Source of the DNA: Oceanobacter antarcticus
GTDB lineage: Bacteria; Pseudomonadota; Gammaproteobacteria; Pseudomonadales; Oceanobacteraceae
DNA: 64,000 nucleotides
Direction of reading: 5' to 3'
Assembly (NCBI RefSeq): GCF_044962685.1
Contig: NZ_JBBKTX010000019.1
Location: 36,504-100,503, forward strand
This document shows positions 28,610 to 38,149 of the stretch, one piece after another; positions within the stretch are counted from its first letter, which is position 1; each line of letters begins with the position of its first letter. The translations under genes were made by a program, and so were the position numbers. The notes under the pieces are model-generated. The model was not told the DNA's origin, ran no database searches, and saw only the letters and a program-made list of their open reading frames with translations.

Positions 28610-28668
28610 CTCCTGATCCCGCTATTCACACCCGTCCATTCCCAACTGCCTGCACGCAGCAGCAGCCA

Positions 28669-29310
28669 TCAGCCAGCCACAATCAAATAGTAGCTGACCG
28701 CCCACAACAGCAGAAACACCCCCCAGGCGCGCCATGCAGGTACCAGAACAGGGGCCTGAACATCCCTCAAATCGTCTCGTTTCCCCGTTACCATCGCCTG
28801 CACCAGCGGCTCACCCCGCCATTGATGCAACACCACCGCCGCAATATGCAGCACCACCAAACCAGTGATCAGATTAAAATTCAGGTGATGCCACTGGGTC
28901 AGCCAGGTCGCGGTATCCGCAGAGACCCAGCTCGCCAGCGGTCCTTCGGTAAAAATTTCATCGGTGGCAAACAGTCCACTGATCCACTGCAGCGCAATCA
29001 GCAGCAGTAAAGCCACCACCATCAGCGCACCCAGTGGATTATGTCCGGCATGACGCGGCACGCCCTTACCCACTAACAGGCAACGGGCAAAGTGGGTGAC
29101 CGCTTGTGGCCCCTGCACAAAATGACTGAAACGCGCGTTCGATGATCCGAGCACACCCCATACCAATCGGGTCACCCAGAGAGCAACCAGGCATGCCGCC
29201 AGACTCATATGCCATTCCATCTCTCCCTCTTCCGCTGTCCACCAGCAAGCCACCAGTAACATGACCTGTAACCAGTGGTAGCCACGAATAAAACCGTCCC
29301 AAACCTTCAT
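28669..29310 (-). CDS. Membrane cytochrome b (b561 / Ni-Fe hydrogenase b-type)
   Basis: This 213-residue protein has four hydrophobic helices and paired histidines suited to bind two b haems (GYHW, EWHMSLA, QWHHLNF, LHIAAVVLHQW). It resembles the di-haem cytochrome b family that transfers electrons between quinones and periplasmic cytochromes c. The ATG at 29310 has GAGAGG six bases upstream; a GTG two codons earlier is less likely. It converges with the cytochrome c' gene and is its likely partner, which is inference. Confidence 0.9.
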   Translation of the reverse strand: MKVWDGFIRGYHWLQVMLLVACWWTAEEGEMEWHMSLAACLVALWVTRLVWGVLGSSNARFSHFVQGPQAVTHFARCLLVGKGVPRHAGHNPLGALMVVALLLLIALQWISGLFATDEIFTEGPLASWVSADTATWLTQWHHLNFNLITGLVVLHIAAVVLHQWRGEPLVQAMVTGKRDDLRDVQAPVLVPAWRAWGVFLLLWAVSYYLIVAG

Positions 29311-29596
29311 AATCACCTCTCTTCCATCACTCTATATTCCGTTTTGCCATCATCAGTTTACGAGATCAGCGCTATCATTTTCTGTAACAAACCGCGTTTC
29401 GCCGCATAAAGAGCGCTGATTGCCGCCCGGATTTGGCAGATTTACCAATAATGACAAGGGGCGGTTGCCTAAAACACGCTAATGACTGGCATAATAACCG
29501 CCATACGCATTTAATGCCGATCCGGCAACACGCTGGCGAAAGGCAGCGGCAGATGTTTAAAAATGAACAGATCACCGTTACGACATGAGGATTTTC

Positions 29597-30148
29597 ATGA
29601 GAGCGATCGTCTCAGCAGGCTGTCTTTTATTGCTCACTGCTTGTAGCCATCAATCGTACATCCCGTTTACCCAGGAGCTGCGTTTCAGTGAGGGCTTTAA
29701 CAACGCCGATCTGCAACAGCTACAGTATTATGTCTGCCCGCCGTTCAAGGCCGAACGCCAGTTCAGGATGGTCGAAAAAAACATCTCCAGCGGCAAATTG
29801 ATTCGGCGTCAGGGACAACTGGTGAATGAAATCGTCGTGCCGCAATGGACACCGGGCGTTGCTGTCCAGGTGGATGAGCACTTTCTGGCGGTCAGTTTTG
29901 AAGAAGGTACGGCGTTAACTTTTGGTGTGGAACAGGGTCTTCCCCAGGGGGATTACACTCCACTTGGCCGCAACAAGGATGATCACTTTCAGGTGTATTA
30001 CGATGGCGAATGGTATTACACCATTGATAACACCGCTGGCGAATGCGAAGGCAAGGTCTATTCGCAACCTCGGCTGTGGATTGATGCAGATTCGCTAAAA
30101 GAAAAGACGACGGAACGCAAGGTACTTCAAGGACGCCGTATCGAATAA
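29597..30148 (+). CDS. Putative lipoprotein of unknown function
   Basis: The 183-residue product starts MRAIVSAGCLLLLTAC, a lipoprotein signal with the lipobox LTAC. The rest is a globular domain with no family I recognise. It includes QYYVCPPFKAER and the acidic DHFQVYYDGEWYYTIDN. The ATG at 29597 is preferred because GAGGA lies six bases upstream; an ATG four codons earlier is possible. It stands alone between a divergent cytochrome b and a chemoreceptor. Confidence 0.82.
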   Translation: MRAIVSAGCLLLLTACSHQSYIPFTQELRFSEGFNNADLQQLQYYVCPPFKAERQFRMVEKNISSGKLIRRQGQLVNEIVVPQWTPGVAVQVDEHFLAVSFEEGTALTFGVEQGLPQGDYTPLGRNKDDHFQVYYDGEWYYTIDNTAGECEGKVYSQPRLWIDADSLKEKTTERKVLQGRRIE

Positions 30149-30489
30149 CACGCCAGTCTATGTTCGAAGCCCTTATTTTATATGATGCTAACGAAGCCAT
30201 GCTCAAGCGCATGGCCTCTTGGCGCTCGACAAAATAGCCGCACTGGTGCTGTCTGCACCGCAACAGGGCTGGATATTGGCCTCCCACCAGTCATGACTTT
30301 CTTGGCAACCCTCCATTGTGCCCCCTCCTTCCCTTTACAAGACCTGCTCACACCCAGCCAATCATGGCGCGACGGTAACTTAACCATCAGCGGATACACA
30401 ACGTCCGATTCGTGACTACACTGAAATACGAAATAACTGACCAAACGACCTTGTGTTGTTGAGCCATCAGACCATCGTGCGAGGTAGTA
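30149..30489. other. Intergenic region before the chemoreceptor
   Basis: This 341-base gap has no credible gene. It contains one hairpin, GCCATGC/GCATGGC (30196-30214, 5-base loop), which lacks a T-run, and a GAGG sequence just before the chemoreceptor start. Confidence 0.4.
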
Positions 30490-32448
30490 ATGAACGCCCC
30501 AGTTGAAACCAGCAAAAACCGGCTGTTTACCAAAATTGTTATCGCTGCTGTTATCTGCCTTGGCGTTGCCATGGCGGTACTGATTTTTATAGCCACCGGC
30601 CTGGCCAGTAATGTCCTGGAAGCGCGCGCGCATGCCAGCATTCAGCACACGGTTAAGGACAAAGCCGGACAAATTGATGTAGTGCTGCAGAAACAATTAC
30701 AAATCAGCCAGATCATCGCCAATGCACCCGCAGTCGTCGACTACGCTGCAGGTTTCGCTGACACTGGTCAGCAAGACCCGCAGCTGCATGATCAATTACG
30801 CCGTTATCTCGGCAAGGTGATGACTGATGGCGCCGGTGTTTATGAAAACGTCTTTATCATGCGTAGCGACTACACACTTGGTGTTGATGGCATTGGCGGT
30901 AAATCCGAAGGCTTTTCAAGAGCGGATGAAGATGTCGGTACCCTGTTATCGGATGACGTCTCAATTGGTCATACCCTGCTTTCCCCGGTGACCGACCGTC
31001 CGGTGTTAATGATTACAGCACCGGTCAAAAACCGTTCCGGCAAGGTAGTCGGCACGCTGAATACTCCGATCGATCTGCAAAATATTGCTTCCCGGCTAAT
31101 CAATGATGACAGTGAAAGTAATAATTTCCTGCTGGATAGCCATGGACTGGTGCTGTCATCTGAAAATAAAAACCATTTTCTCAAACTCGACTTTTCCAAA
31201 GATGCTCACCTGCAAGACTACTTCAGTCAGATTCAATCCGGCCGTAATGCCACCGGCCACTTCCAGCTTGAGGGGATTGATTATATTGCCAATCACCAGG
31301 CTTTTAACGATGGCAAACTGATTCTGGTTGCCGCTCTGCCAGTGTCGGAATACACCGCACCGCTGATCAGTTTACGCCAACAAATGATGACGACGGCAAT
31401 CATCTGTACCGTCGTTGGTGCACTGGTGCTGGTATTGCTGGTCTATGCGATTACCCGGCCACTGCTACAGCGTTTGACCACTGCCATGCAAGCGGCAGAA
31501 CGTATTGCCCAGGGAGATTTAAGCCAAGACATCCAGGCCAGTGGCAACGATGAAGGAGGACGACTACTCAGTGCCCTGGGTCGGATGCAGACCGACTTGC
31601 GCCACACCGTGAGTCAGATCATGACCTCCTCCAAAGCGTTGACTGGCACGGCTACAGAACTGACCCATCAGGCCAACACCTCCAGTAATTCCCTACAAAA
31701 ACAGCATACCGACCTCGATCAGGCAGCGGTTGCGCTGTCAGAAATGGCCAGCGCGTTTCAAGAAGTTGCCAGCAATGCTGCCTTGGCTGCAGATGCCTCG
31801 GTCGACGGAGCAGAACAGTCACGAGCCGGACAAGCCAGCGTCAACAGTATCGTCAGTGCCATAACCGGGCTAACCAGCGAGACCGAAGCCACCGCCGAAA
31901 TGATGACCACTTTGGCGGGCCAGCTGGGCAAAATCGGCACCGTACTGGATGTGATTCGAGCCATTGCCGAACAAACCAATCTGCTGGCGCTGAACGCCGC
32001 CATTGAGTCGGCCCGGGCCGGAGAAAGTGGCCGAGGGTTTGCCGTTGTCGCTGACGAAGTACGCTCATTAGCGCATCGTACCGAAGCCTCGACACGAGAA
32101 ATCTCCACCATTATCAGCGAAGTGCAGAATGGCAGTGACAAGGCAATGAACGCGATGAACAGCAGCAATCTCAGTGTCAAACAGGCGCTGGATATATCGC
32201 GCAAGTCCGGCGAAGCCCTCGATCAGATTGCCACGGTCATCAGCCAGATCAACGATCGTAACCTCAATATTGCCAGTGCCACAGAAGAGCAATCCAGCAT
32301 GGCGCGGGAAGTCAACGAGCGGCTGAGTAACGTGCGGAATGCCGCCGACCAGACCGTCAATAGCGCAGAACAGACCCGCTCCTCCTGTGAAAACCTCAAC
32401 CAGCTGGCCAGCGAACTCGACAAGATGGTCAACCGCTTCCGGGTCTGA
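30490..32448 (+). CDS. Methyl-accepting chemotaxis protein with dCache-type sensor
   Basis: The 652-residue chemoreceptor has a first membrane helix (about 14-38), a large periplasmic domain of double-Cache type (about 40-295) with YENVFIMRSDYT and PVLMITAPVKNRSGKVVGT, and a second membrane helix (about 299-321). A HAMP domain (AITRPLLQRLTTAM) leads into a cytoplasmic signalling hairpin. Its tip reads EQTNLLALNAAIESARAGES and VADEVRSLAHRT (about 490-530). It binds a small periplasmic ligand and controls CheA; the ligand is not predictable here. It converges on the S9 peptidase of the pqq operon. Confidence 0.95.
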   Translation: MNAPVETSKNRLFTKIVIAAVICLGVAMAVLIFIATGLASNVLEARAHASIQHTVKDKAGQIDVVLQKQLQISQIIANAPAVVDYAAGFADTGQQDPQLHDQLRRYLGKVMTDGAGVYENVFIMRSDYTLGVDGIGGKSEGFSRADEDVGTLLSDDVSIGHTLLSPVTDRPVLMITAPVKNRSGKVVGTLNTPIDLQNIASRLINDDSESNNFLLDSHGLVLSSENKNHFLKLDFSKDAHLQDYFSQIQSGRNATGHFQLEGIDYIANHQAFNDGKLILVAALPVSEYTAPLISLRQQMMTTAIICTVVGALVLVLLVYAITRPLLQRLTTAMQAAERIAQGDLSQDIQASGNDEGGRLLSALGRMQTDLRHTVSQIMTSSKALTGTATELTHQANTSSNSLQKQHTDLDQAAVALSEMASAFQEVASNAALAADASVDGAEQSRAGQASVNSIVSAITGLTSETEATAEMMTTLAGQLGKIGTVLDVIRAIAEQTNLLALNAAIESARAGESGRGFAVVADEVRSLAHRTEASTREISTIISEVQNGSDKAMNAMNSSNLSVKQALDISRKSGEALDQIATVISQINDRNLNIASATEEQSSMAREVNERLSNVRNAADQTVNSAEQTRSSCENLNQLASELDKMVNRFRV

Positions 32449-32532
32449 CTCTCTCAACGTCCCGTCACAACCACAGCCTGCGGGAGCGTGCACAACCTTC
32501 CCGCTGGCGGTTAGCGATCCAAACAGACGGCT

Positions 32533-34545
32533 TTAAACAGAAGAAGCCGCCAGTAATTGATCATAAAAGGCGAACTCCCGCTGCAATACAACCGTACGGT
32601 TTTGCGCTTGCCGAAAACCATGGCCCTCCTCATCAAACAACACGTACTCGGTTGTTACCGCCCGCCCCTGCAAGGCATCAAACAACTGGCGGGTTTGTTG
32701 TGGCGGCACCACCCGATCCCGGCGGCCCTGAAAGAAAATCACCGGCAGCTGGAAATCATCCAGCTGGAAAATCGGCGAACGCTGCCGATAATACTCGGCA
32801 GCGGTTTCAGGGTCACCGATCAGCCAGGACAGATAATCTGATTCGAACTTGTGGGTATGCTCATTCAACAAGGCCAGATCACTGATCCCGTAAAGGCTTG
32901 CGCCACCGCCAATCCCGGCCGCTGCCGCCCGCGAGTCTGACAACACCCGCAATACCGTATAACCACCGGCACTGTTGCCACGCACCAGTATTCTGCCCGG
33001 TAGCGCCCAGCCCTGAGCCAGCGCGTACTGGCAAGCCACCAGCACATCATCCACATCCAATACTCCCCACTGCCCTGCCAGACGCTGGCGATAGCGACGA
33101 CCAAAGCCACTGCTACCGCGATAGTTCAGCGTTAACAGGCCAAAACCGCGATCACACCAGAACTGCTTTTGCGGATCAAAACTGCTATCCGCCATTGAGG
33201 TAGGCCCACCATGCAACTGAATAATCAGTGCCGGTTGGTGAGCGTCCGAATATTCTGCTGTCGGCGGGTAATACCAACCGAACAGCGCTTGCTCTGCCAG
33301 CTCAGGCGTTGCCACACAAGCCATGACACAAGGCTGGGGACGGGTAATCACAGCAGGCATAACCCCGACATCCAGCCCTGCATGACATAACGCTGAATCA
33401 CGCCCTGATTGAAGCGACAGATCCCAGCTCACCAACTGCGATGCCGAGTCCCAACGTTCCTGCAAGGCGTAATAACGCCCGCTCTGTGCATTCCAACACA
33501 GGCCATGGTAGCGAGCAGCCGCAGAGTCATTGGGTGACAGACGCTCAAACATACCGGATTGAGGATTCAGCCAGCCGATGCCCGCTTGGCCCTGTTGGAA
33601 AAAACTGGCCACCACGCCTGCGGCACCGGCAACCCAGTGACGTAAACCCAATTGCCACTGAGCCGTCGCAAATTCTGCCGCCAGCTGGAACACCGGCGCC
33701 AATGACGATTCAGATAGATAACGGTATAAATTCCAATAAGAATCCGCCTCCTGCTGCCCAGGTGACAGCATGCCTGCTGGTTGATCCGAGACAACCCATA
33801 ACTCACCGTTGGCTAAAAAGCCTGGCTGACATAACGAGACCTCGGCTTGCACTGGATTGGCGGCGGTGACCAGTGACTGAAGCTGCCCTGCGGCATCCAG
33901 CTCCGCCAGTTGCAACGTTGTCGATCGCCAAGGCTGATGAGGATGATTCCAGCATAACCAGGCCAGCGCACAACCATCTTCTGCGAGCGCCGGACTGGAA
34001 TAAAAATCCCATCCTTCTGCCAGTAGCTGGCGTTGCGGTACGGCGAGTGGTTGAGAGAGCAGCGGTATTTGCTGCGTTTGCTGCGTGGTCAGGCTCAGCG
34101 CCACCAGCCGATTGACCGGCTCCGACGCAGGCCCGGAATGATCTTCTTCGACCGCCAGTACCCGCTGGTGAATAGCATCCCACACCAGGTCGCCATACCG
34201 ACAACCCTGGCGATGAAACAGGCGTTCAGGAGCCGACACCGCCGCCAGACCATTGGAGAGATCCACTCGATACAACGCCTGATCGGCTTCATTAACAATA
34301 ATCAGCCCATGCGCAAACAGGCACCAACTACCGCCGCCGTATTCATGTACCCGGCTGCGGGCAGAAAATCCTGTTGGTGTAACAACGCAGGGGGCTAACG
34401 GCTGTGTAGTTGCGGCTGCCACCAGCACCCGGTTAACAGCCGTGACCGGATCAAATTCCAGCCAGCCAAGCCAGCCACCGGCACTGCGCAGTTCAGCCCA
34501 TTGTTTCCCTTGAGCCGCAGCCTGCTGGGCGCTGATGGCGGTCAT
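32533..34545 (-). CDS. Prolyl-oligopeptidase-family (S9) peptidase, PqqH-like
   Basis: This 670-residue protein has an N-terminal beta-propeller (about 1-400) and a C-terminal alpha/beta hydrolase. The catalytic triad is S525 (RGNSAGGYTVL), D610 (GRRDRVVPP) and H642 (EEGHGFRQ). The start overlaps the stop of pqqE by four bases (ATGA), making it the last gene of the pqq operon. An S9 peptidase in the same place is called pqqH in Pseudomonas aeruginosa. It may help process the PqqA peptide or peptides derived from it, though this is not proven by sequence. Confidence 0.9.
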   Translation of the reverse strand: MTAISAQQAAAQGKQWAELRSAGGWLGWLEFDPVTAVNRVLVAAATTQPLAPCVVTPTGFSARSRVHEYGGGSWCLFAHGLIIVNEADQALYRVDLSNGLAAVSAPERLFHRQGCRYGDLVWDAIHQRVLAVEEDHSGPASEPVNRLVALSLTTQQTQQIPLLSQPLAVPQRQLLAEGWDFYSSPALAEDGCALAWLCWNHPHQPWRSTTLQLAELDAAGQLQSLVTAANPVQAEVSLCQPGFLANGELWVVSDQPAGMLSPGQQEADSYWNLYRYLSESSLAPVFQLAAEFATAQWQLGLRHWVAGAAGVVASFFQQGQAGIGWLNPQSGMFERLSPNDSAAARYHGLCWNAQSGRYYALQERWDSASQLVSWDLSLQSGRDSALCHAGLDVGVMPAVITRPQPCVMACVATPELAEQALFGWYYPPTAEYSDAHQPALIIQLHGGPTSMADSSFDPQKQFWCDRGFGLLTLNYRGSSGFGRRYRQRLAGQWGVLDVDDVLVACQYALAQGWALPGRILVRGNSAGGYTVLRVLSDSRAAAAGIGGGASLYGISDLALLNEHTHKFESDYLSWLIGDPETAAEYYRQRSPIFQLDDFQLPVIFFQGRRDRVVPPQQTRQLFDALQGRAVTTEYVLFDEEGHGFRQAQNRTVVLQREFAFYDQLLAASSV

Positions 34546-35738
34546 TCGCTGCGAGCAATAATATCAAGTGCCATCCGCTGATTACGGGTATTACGGGCCA
34601 GCAATGGCGATTGTGGTGCAACCCCTGCTGCCAGCTGCTCGGCCTCGTTGCGTGCCGCCACAATTTTGCTGTGGTGCTCCGACTTGCTGCACACCGGATC
34701 GGCATTGGCGGCATCACCGGTCAATTTGAATGCCTGACAGCGGCAACCACCAAAGTCCTTTTCTTTTTCATCGCAAGAGCGGCACGGCTCCTTCATCCAT
34801 TCGTAACCGCGAAAGTGATTAAAACCGGTGGAGCGATACCAGATGTCGGCCAGTGATTCGTCTTTGACGTTGGGGAACTGCATCGGCAATTCCCGAGCAC
34901 TGTGACAGGGCAAGGCGGTGCCATCCGGGGCAATAGTGAGGAAGATATTACCCCAGCCGTTCATACAGCCTTTTGGCCGTTCTTCATAATAATCCGGGGT
35001 CACAAAAATCAATTTCGGGCCTTTACCATTTAACTGATCCCGGTACTGATTGGTAATGGCTTCGGCTTTGATTAACTGTGTTTTGGTGGGCAGCAAGTGA
35101 GCACGATTGATAAACGCCCAACCGTAGTACTGGGCAATGGCCAGTTCAACGAAGTCAGCCTGCAATTCGATCGACAGTTCGATGATCTTGTCGATTTGCT
35201 CGATATTGTCGCGGTGAATCACGAAGTTAAGCACCATCGGATAGCCCTGGGCTTTTACTTCCTTGGCCATCGCCAGCTTCTGCGCGAACGCCTTCTGACT
35301 ACCGGCTAACTGGTTGTTGAGCTCTTCGGTGCTGGCCTGAAAACTGACCTGAATATGATCCAGCCCGGCATCACGAAAATCCGACACCCGGCGATCATCC
35401 ATGCCCAGCCCGGAGGTGATCAGGTTGGTGTAATAACCCATGTTGCGCGCTTCACGAATCAGCACTTCCAGGTCACGACGTAGCAAGGGTTCACCGCCAG
35501 AAAATCCCAACTGGGCCGCGCCCATCTTGCGGCCCTGCTCAAACACACTGAGCCACTGATCGGTGGTAAGTTCGGTGCCACTGCCACTCAGATCAAGCGG
35601 GTTGGAGCAATAACTGCACTGCAACGGGCATTTGTAGGTCAGCTCGGCCAGCAGCCAGAACGGTCGTCCGGCACCGTGAGGGTTATCCGCCGAAGGCTGA
35701 ATAACCGGGTTAGCCAAAGGTGATCCAGTTGTGCTCAT
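34542..35738 (-). CDS. pqqE: PqqA peptide cyclase, radical SAM protein
   Basis: This 398-residue radical SAM enzyme links the Glu and Tyr side chains of PqqA, the first step of PQQ synthesis. The SAM cluster motif CPLQCSYC gives C37, C41 and C44, followed by GFSGGEPLLRRDL. A SPASM-type cysteine region (CMNGWGN, LPCHSA, CRSCDEKEKDFGGCRC, PVCSK) binds auxiliary clusters. The ATG at 35738 overlaps the end of pqqD and has GGAG upstream; a longer frame to 35771 is less likely. Confidence 0.97.
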   Translation of the reverse strand: MSTTGSPLANPVIQPSADNPHGAGRPFWLLAELTYKCPLQCSYCSNPLDLSGSGTELTTDQWLSVFEQGRKMGAAQLGFSGGEPLLRRDLEVLIREARNMGYYTNLITSGLGMDDRRVSDFRDAGLDHIQVSFQASTEELNNQLAGSQKAFAQKLAMAKEVKAQGYPMVLNFVIHRDNIEQIDKIIELSIELQADFVELAIAQYYGWAFINRAHLLPTKTQLIKAEAITNQYRDQLNGKGPKLIFVTPDYYEERPKGCMNGWGNIFLTIAPDGTALPCHSARELPMQFPNVKDESLADIWYRSTGFNHFRGYEWMKEPCRSCDEKEKDFGGCRCQAFKLTGDAANADPVCSKSEHHSKIVAARNEAEQLAAGVAPQSPLLARNTRNQRMALDIIARSE

Positions 35739-35982
35739 GGGCGACTCCGAGAAATTCAATAATATCGGCACTCAGGTCACCGGCTTCCGGGAACTTCTGT
35801 TCCAGCAGCGCAATAATATCGGCCCCGGAACGTGTGCCATCCACCAGCGCCATGATTTCTCCGGCACTGCCATTCAGTTGCACCATGCCTTCCGGGTACA
35901 ACAGGACGTGTGACTGCTGGCTTTCTTCCCATTGCATCCGGTACAAGCGGTTCAGTAGCGGTATCTGCTCGGCGGTGATCAT
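35710..35982 (-). CDS. pqqD: PQQ biosynthesis peptide chaperone PqqD
   Basis: This is a 90-residue RRE-fold protein with the family pattern LLYPEGMVQLNGSAGEIMALVDG. PqqD binds the PqqA peptide and delivers it to PqqE. It overlaps pqqC by four bases at its start and pqqE at its end, so the three are translationally coupled. Confidence 0.96.
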   Translation of the reverse strand: MITAEQIPLLNRLYRMQWEESQQSHVLLYPEGMVQLNGSAGEIMALVDGTRSGADIIALLEQKFPEAGDLSADIIEFLGVAHEHNWITFG

Positions 35983-36758
35983 CGATAAGCCCCGTGGTGA
36001 TAACGCACCGGGTTGCCCATACCGTCGGCTTCGATATTGTGGTACGGCGCCCGGTTTTGATAATAAGCCATGGTCATGGCATCCAGCATGGTCCAGAGAA
36101 TATCCAGCTTGAACTGCAGAATATCCAGCGCCCGCTCCTGCTCCTGACGGGTGACAAAATGATCCAGTGTCACCCGCAAGCCATGCTGCACATCGCGCCG
36201 GGCTTCACTCAACCGCCCCCGGAAATACTGCAAGCCTTGAGCGTCAATCCAGGGATAATTCTGTGGCCAGGTATCCAGTCGTGACTGATGAATTTCCGGG
36301 GCAAACATCTCGGTTAACGAGGAGCAGGCGGCTTCTTGCCAGCTTGAGCGACGGGCAAAATTCACATAGGCATCAACAGCAAACCGCACCCCCGGTAGCA
36401 CCAGCTCCTGTGACAGCATGGTATCGCGATCGATTCCGACCGCTTCGCCCAGCATCAACCAGGCTTCAATACCACCATGGGCGCCGTCGTAACCGTCGTG
36501 ATCGAGAATACGCTGCACCCACTGACGGCGCTCATCCCGGTCGCGGCAGTTGGCCAGCACATTGGCGTCTTTTACCGGAATATTAATCTGATAGTAAAAA
36601 CGATTGGCGACCCAGCCACGAATTTGCGCTTCGTTGCATTCGCCGTTGTGCATCGCCTGATGATAAGGGTGGTGAATATGGTACAGCGCCCCTTTGGCGC
36701 GCAGGCGTTGTTCAAATTCTTCGCGTGACCAGGGCGGGTTACGGTGGTGTTCTGTCAT
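35979..36758 (-). CDS. pqqC: Pyrroloquinoline-quinone synthase
   Basis: The 259-residue oxidase carries out the last step, an eight-electron oxidation and ring closure to PQQ. Typical stretches are YHIHHPYHQAMHNGE, WVANRFYYQINIPVKDANVLANC and DHDGYDGAHGGIEAWLMLGEA. The ATG at 36758 has GGAG seven bases upstream; frame further upstream reads into non-coding sequence. The gap to pqqB is 177 bases, unusually wide for this operon, and contains a MITE fragment. Confidence 0.97.
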   Translation of the reverse strand: MTEHHRNPPWSREEFEQRLRAKGALYHIHHPYHQAMHNGECNEAQIRGWVANRFYYQINIPVKDANVLANCRDRDERRQWVQRILDHDGYDGAHGGIEAWLMLGEAVGIDRDTMLSQELVLPGVRFAVDAYVNFARRSSWQEAACSSLTEMFAPEIHQSRLDTWPQNYPWIDAQGLQYFRGRLSEARRDVQHGLRVTLDHFVTRQEQERALDILQFKLDILWTMLDAMTMAYYQNRAPYHNIEADGMGNPVRYHHGAYR

Positions 36759-36837
36759 GCTGTGTCTCCACCTCAAAGAGGTTACTGATGGGGATATTGT
36801 TATTGTTCTGCGCTTCCCCTCACACCGGCACCTCAAG

Positions 36838-36901
36838 GGGGACATCTATTTAATCCGGTGCCCGCTCTGGGCTTGCGGATGGTTTCGAATCACGAAGCCG
36901 G
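36838..36901 (+). mobile_element. MITE family A left-end fragment in the pqq operon
   Basis: It begins with the intact 19-bp terminal repeat and matches the family for about 64 bases to CACGAAGCCGG, then stops. The right end is missing. It lies between pqqB and pqqC. Some internal bases differ from copies 2 and 3 (e.g. GCTTGCGGATGG), suggesting an older insertion. Confidence 0.8.
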
Positions 36902-36935
36902 TGGTTGTTTGTTATTTTTTAATGCCCAACGCCCG

Positions 36936-37850
36936 TTAGATATCGATTTCCATACCATCGAAGGAAATCTCAACCCCCTGTGCCTCGACGATGGCGCGTT
37001 GCTCCGACTCTTCGTTCAAAATCGGATTGGTGTTGTTAATGTGAATCAACACTTTGCGAGCATCCGGGTAATTTGCCAGCACCTCCAGCATACCGCCGTC
37101 GCCCGACTGGGCCAGGTGACCCATCATCTGGCCGGTCGACTGGCTCAAGCCCATATTGATCATTTCGTCATCCGTCCACAGCGTGCCGTCCACCAGCAGG
37201 CAATCGGCCTTTGCCATCCAGGGCAACAGGTGATCTTCAATAACGCCCAGCCCCGGCGCATAAAACAGCGTGCCCCCGGTGGTCGTGTCTTCAATAAAAA
37301 TACCGATATTGTCGCCCGGCATGGGGTTGCCACGGCGTGGCGAGTACGGCGGTGCATTGCTGTCGAGCGGCATGGCGGTGATTGTTAATGCTTCCATACC
37401 GGGTATCGAGAACGAACGGCCATCCAGCGGAATCTCATGATGCGCCGGACCGCCGTTCCACTTTGTCAGCATGCTGAACAATGGAAACCCGCTGCTGAGG
37501 TCTTCGTGCACCGGCGCGGTGGTGTATACATCCAGCGGCAGACCTTCCCGCAACATCAACAGACCGGTGGAATGATCAATCTGACCATCCATCAGCACAA
37601 TCGCGTGGATACCGGTATCACGATCCTGACGCGCAGGCTGCAACGGCGTAAAGGACGCCAGCTGGGCACGAATATCCGGCGAGGTATTAAACAGCAACCA
37701 GCGTTCGCCATCGGCAGAAACACAAATAGAAGACTGGGTGCGGGCGGTGGCCTTGATGGTGCCGTCTCGATAGCCCTTGCAGTTAACGCAGTTACAGTTC
37801 CACTGCGGGAAGCCGCCACCGGCAGCGGAGCCGAGTACGTGAATTTTCAT
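36936..37850 (-). CDS. pqqB: PQQ biosynthesis protein PqqB
   Basis: This 304-residue metallo-beta-lactamase-fold protein starts MKIHVLGSAAGGGFPQWNCN, the standard PqqB opening. It has CVNCKGYRDG (zinc-binding cysteines), DGQIDHSTGLLMLREG and HINNTNPIL. PqqB is an iron-dependent hydroxylase acting on the Glu-Tyr dipeptide intermediate. It follows pqqA after a 227-base gap and precedes pqqC after a gap holding a MITE fragment. Confidence 0.97.
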   Translation of the reverse strand: MKIHVLGSAAGGGFPQWNCNCVNCKGYRDGTIKATARTQSSICVSADGERWLLFNTSPDIRAQLASFTPLQPARQDRDTGIHAIVLMDGQIDHSTGLLMLREGLPLDVYTTAPVHEDLSSGFPLFSMLTKWNGGPAHHEIPLDGRSFSIPGMEALTITAMPLDSNAPPYSPRRGNPMPGDNIGIFIEDTTTGGTLFYAPGLGVIEDHLLPWMAKADCLLVDGTLWTDDEMINMGLSQSTGQMMGHLAQSGDGGMLEVLANYPDARKVLIHINNTNPILNEESEQRAIVEAQGVEISFDGMEIDI

Positions 37851-38077
37851 AGAATGGCCTGTTATCTGTTGTTCTAATTATTGTTTTGCTGGTACGCACA
37901 GCCGCTGTTGATCGCTGGAAATTCGGTTGCTCTTACAGCTGCAAAAAGACCGTCAGCAGTTGCAAAAATGCCCGGGAATAGCAACTACGCCCAGGCATTT
38001 AAAGGAACACACGGTTCCACCTTTCGGGTTTCAGGCATTGGCAGAGAGATGAACCGATGCCTGTATCCCCTCAAGGC

Positions 38078-38149
38078 TTAACGGTGGCTGAAGTACATGG
38101 TGACTTCGAAGCCAATACGCAGGTCGTTGTAGGCTGGTTTAGTCCACAT
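38078..38149 (-). CDS. pqqA: PQQ precursor peptide PqqA
   Basis: The 23-codon gene encodes a peptide starting MWTKPAYNDLRIGFEV and ending MYFSHR. The conserved E15 and Y19 (pattern E-x-x-x-Y) are the residues joined by PqqE and converted to PQQ. AGGAAA lies six bases before the ATG. It is the first gene of pqqABCDE. The 227-base spacing to pqqB contains CAGGCAT/ATGCCTG, a possible weak attenuator that would leave pqqA transcript in excess. Confidence 0.95.
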   Translation of the reverse strand: MWTKPAYNDLRIGFEVTMYFSHR

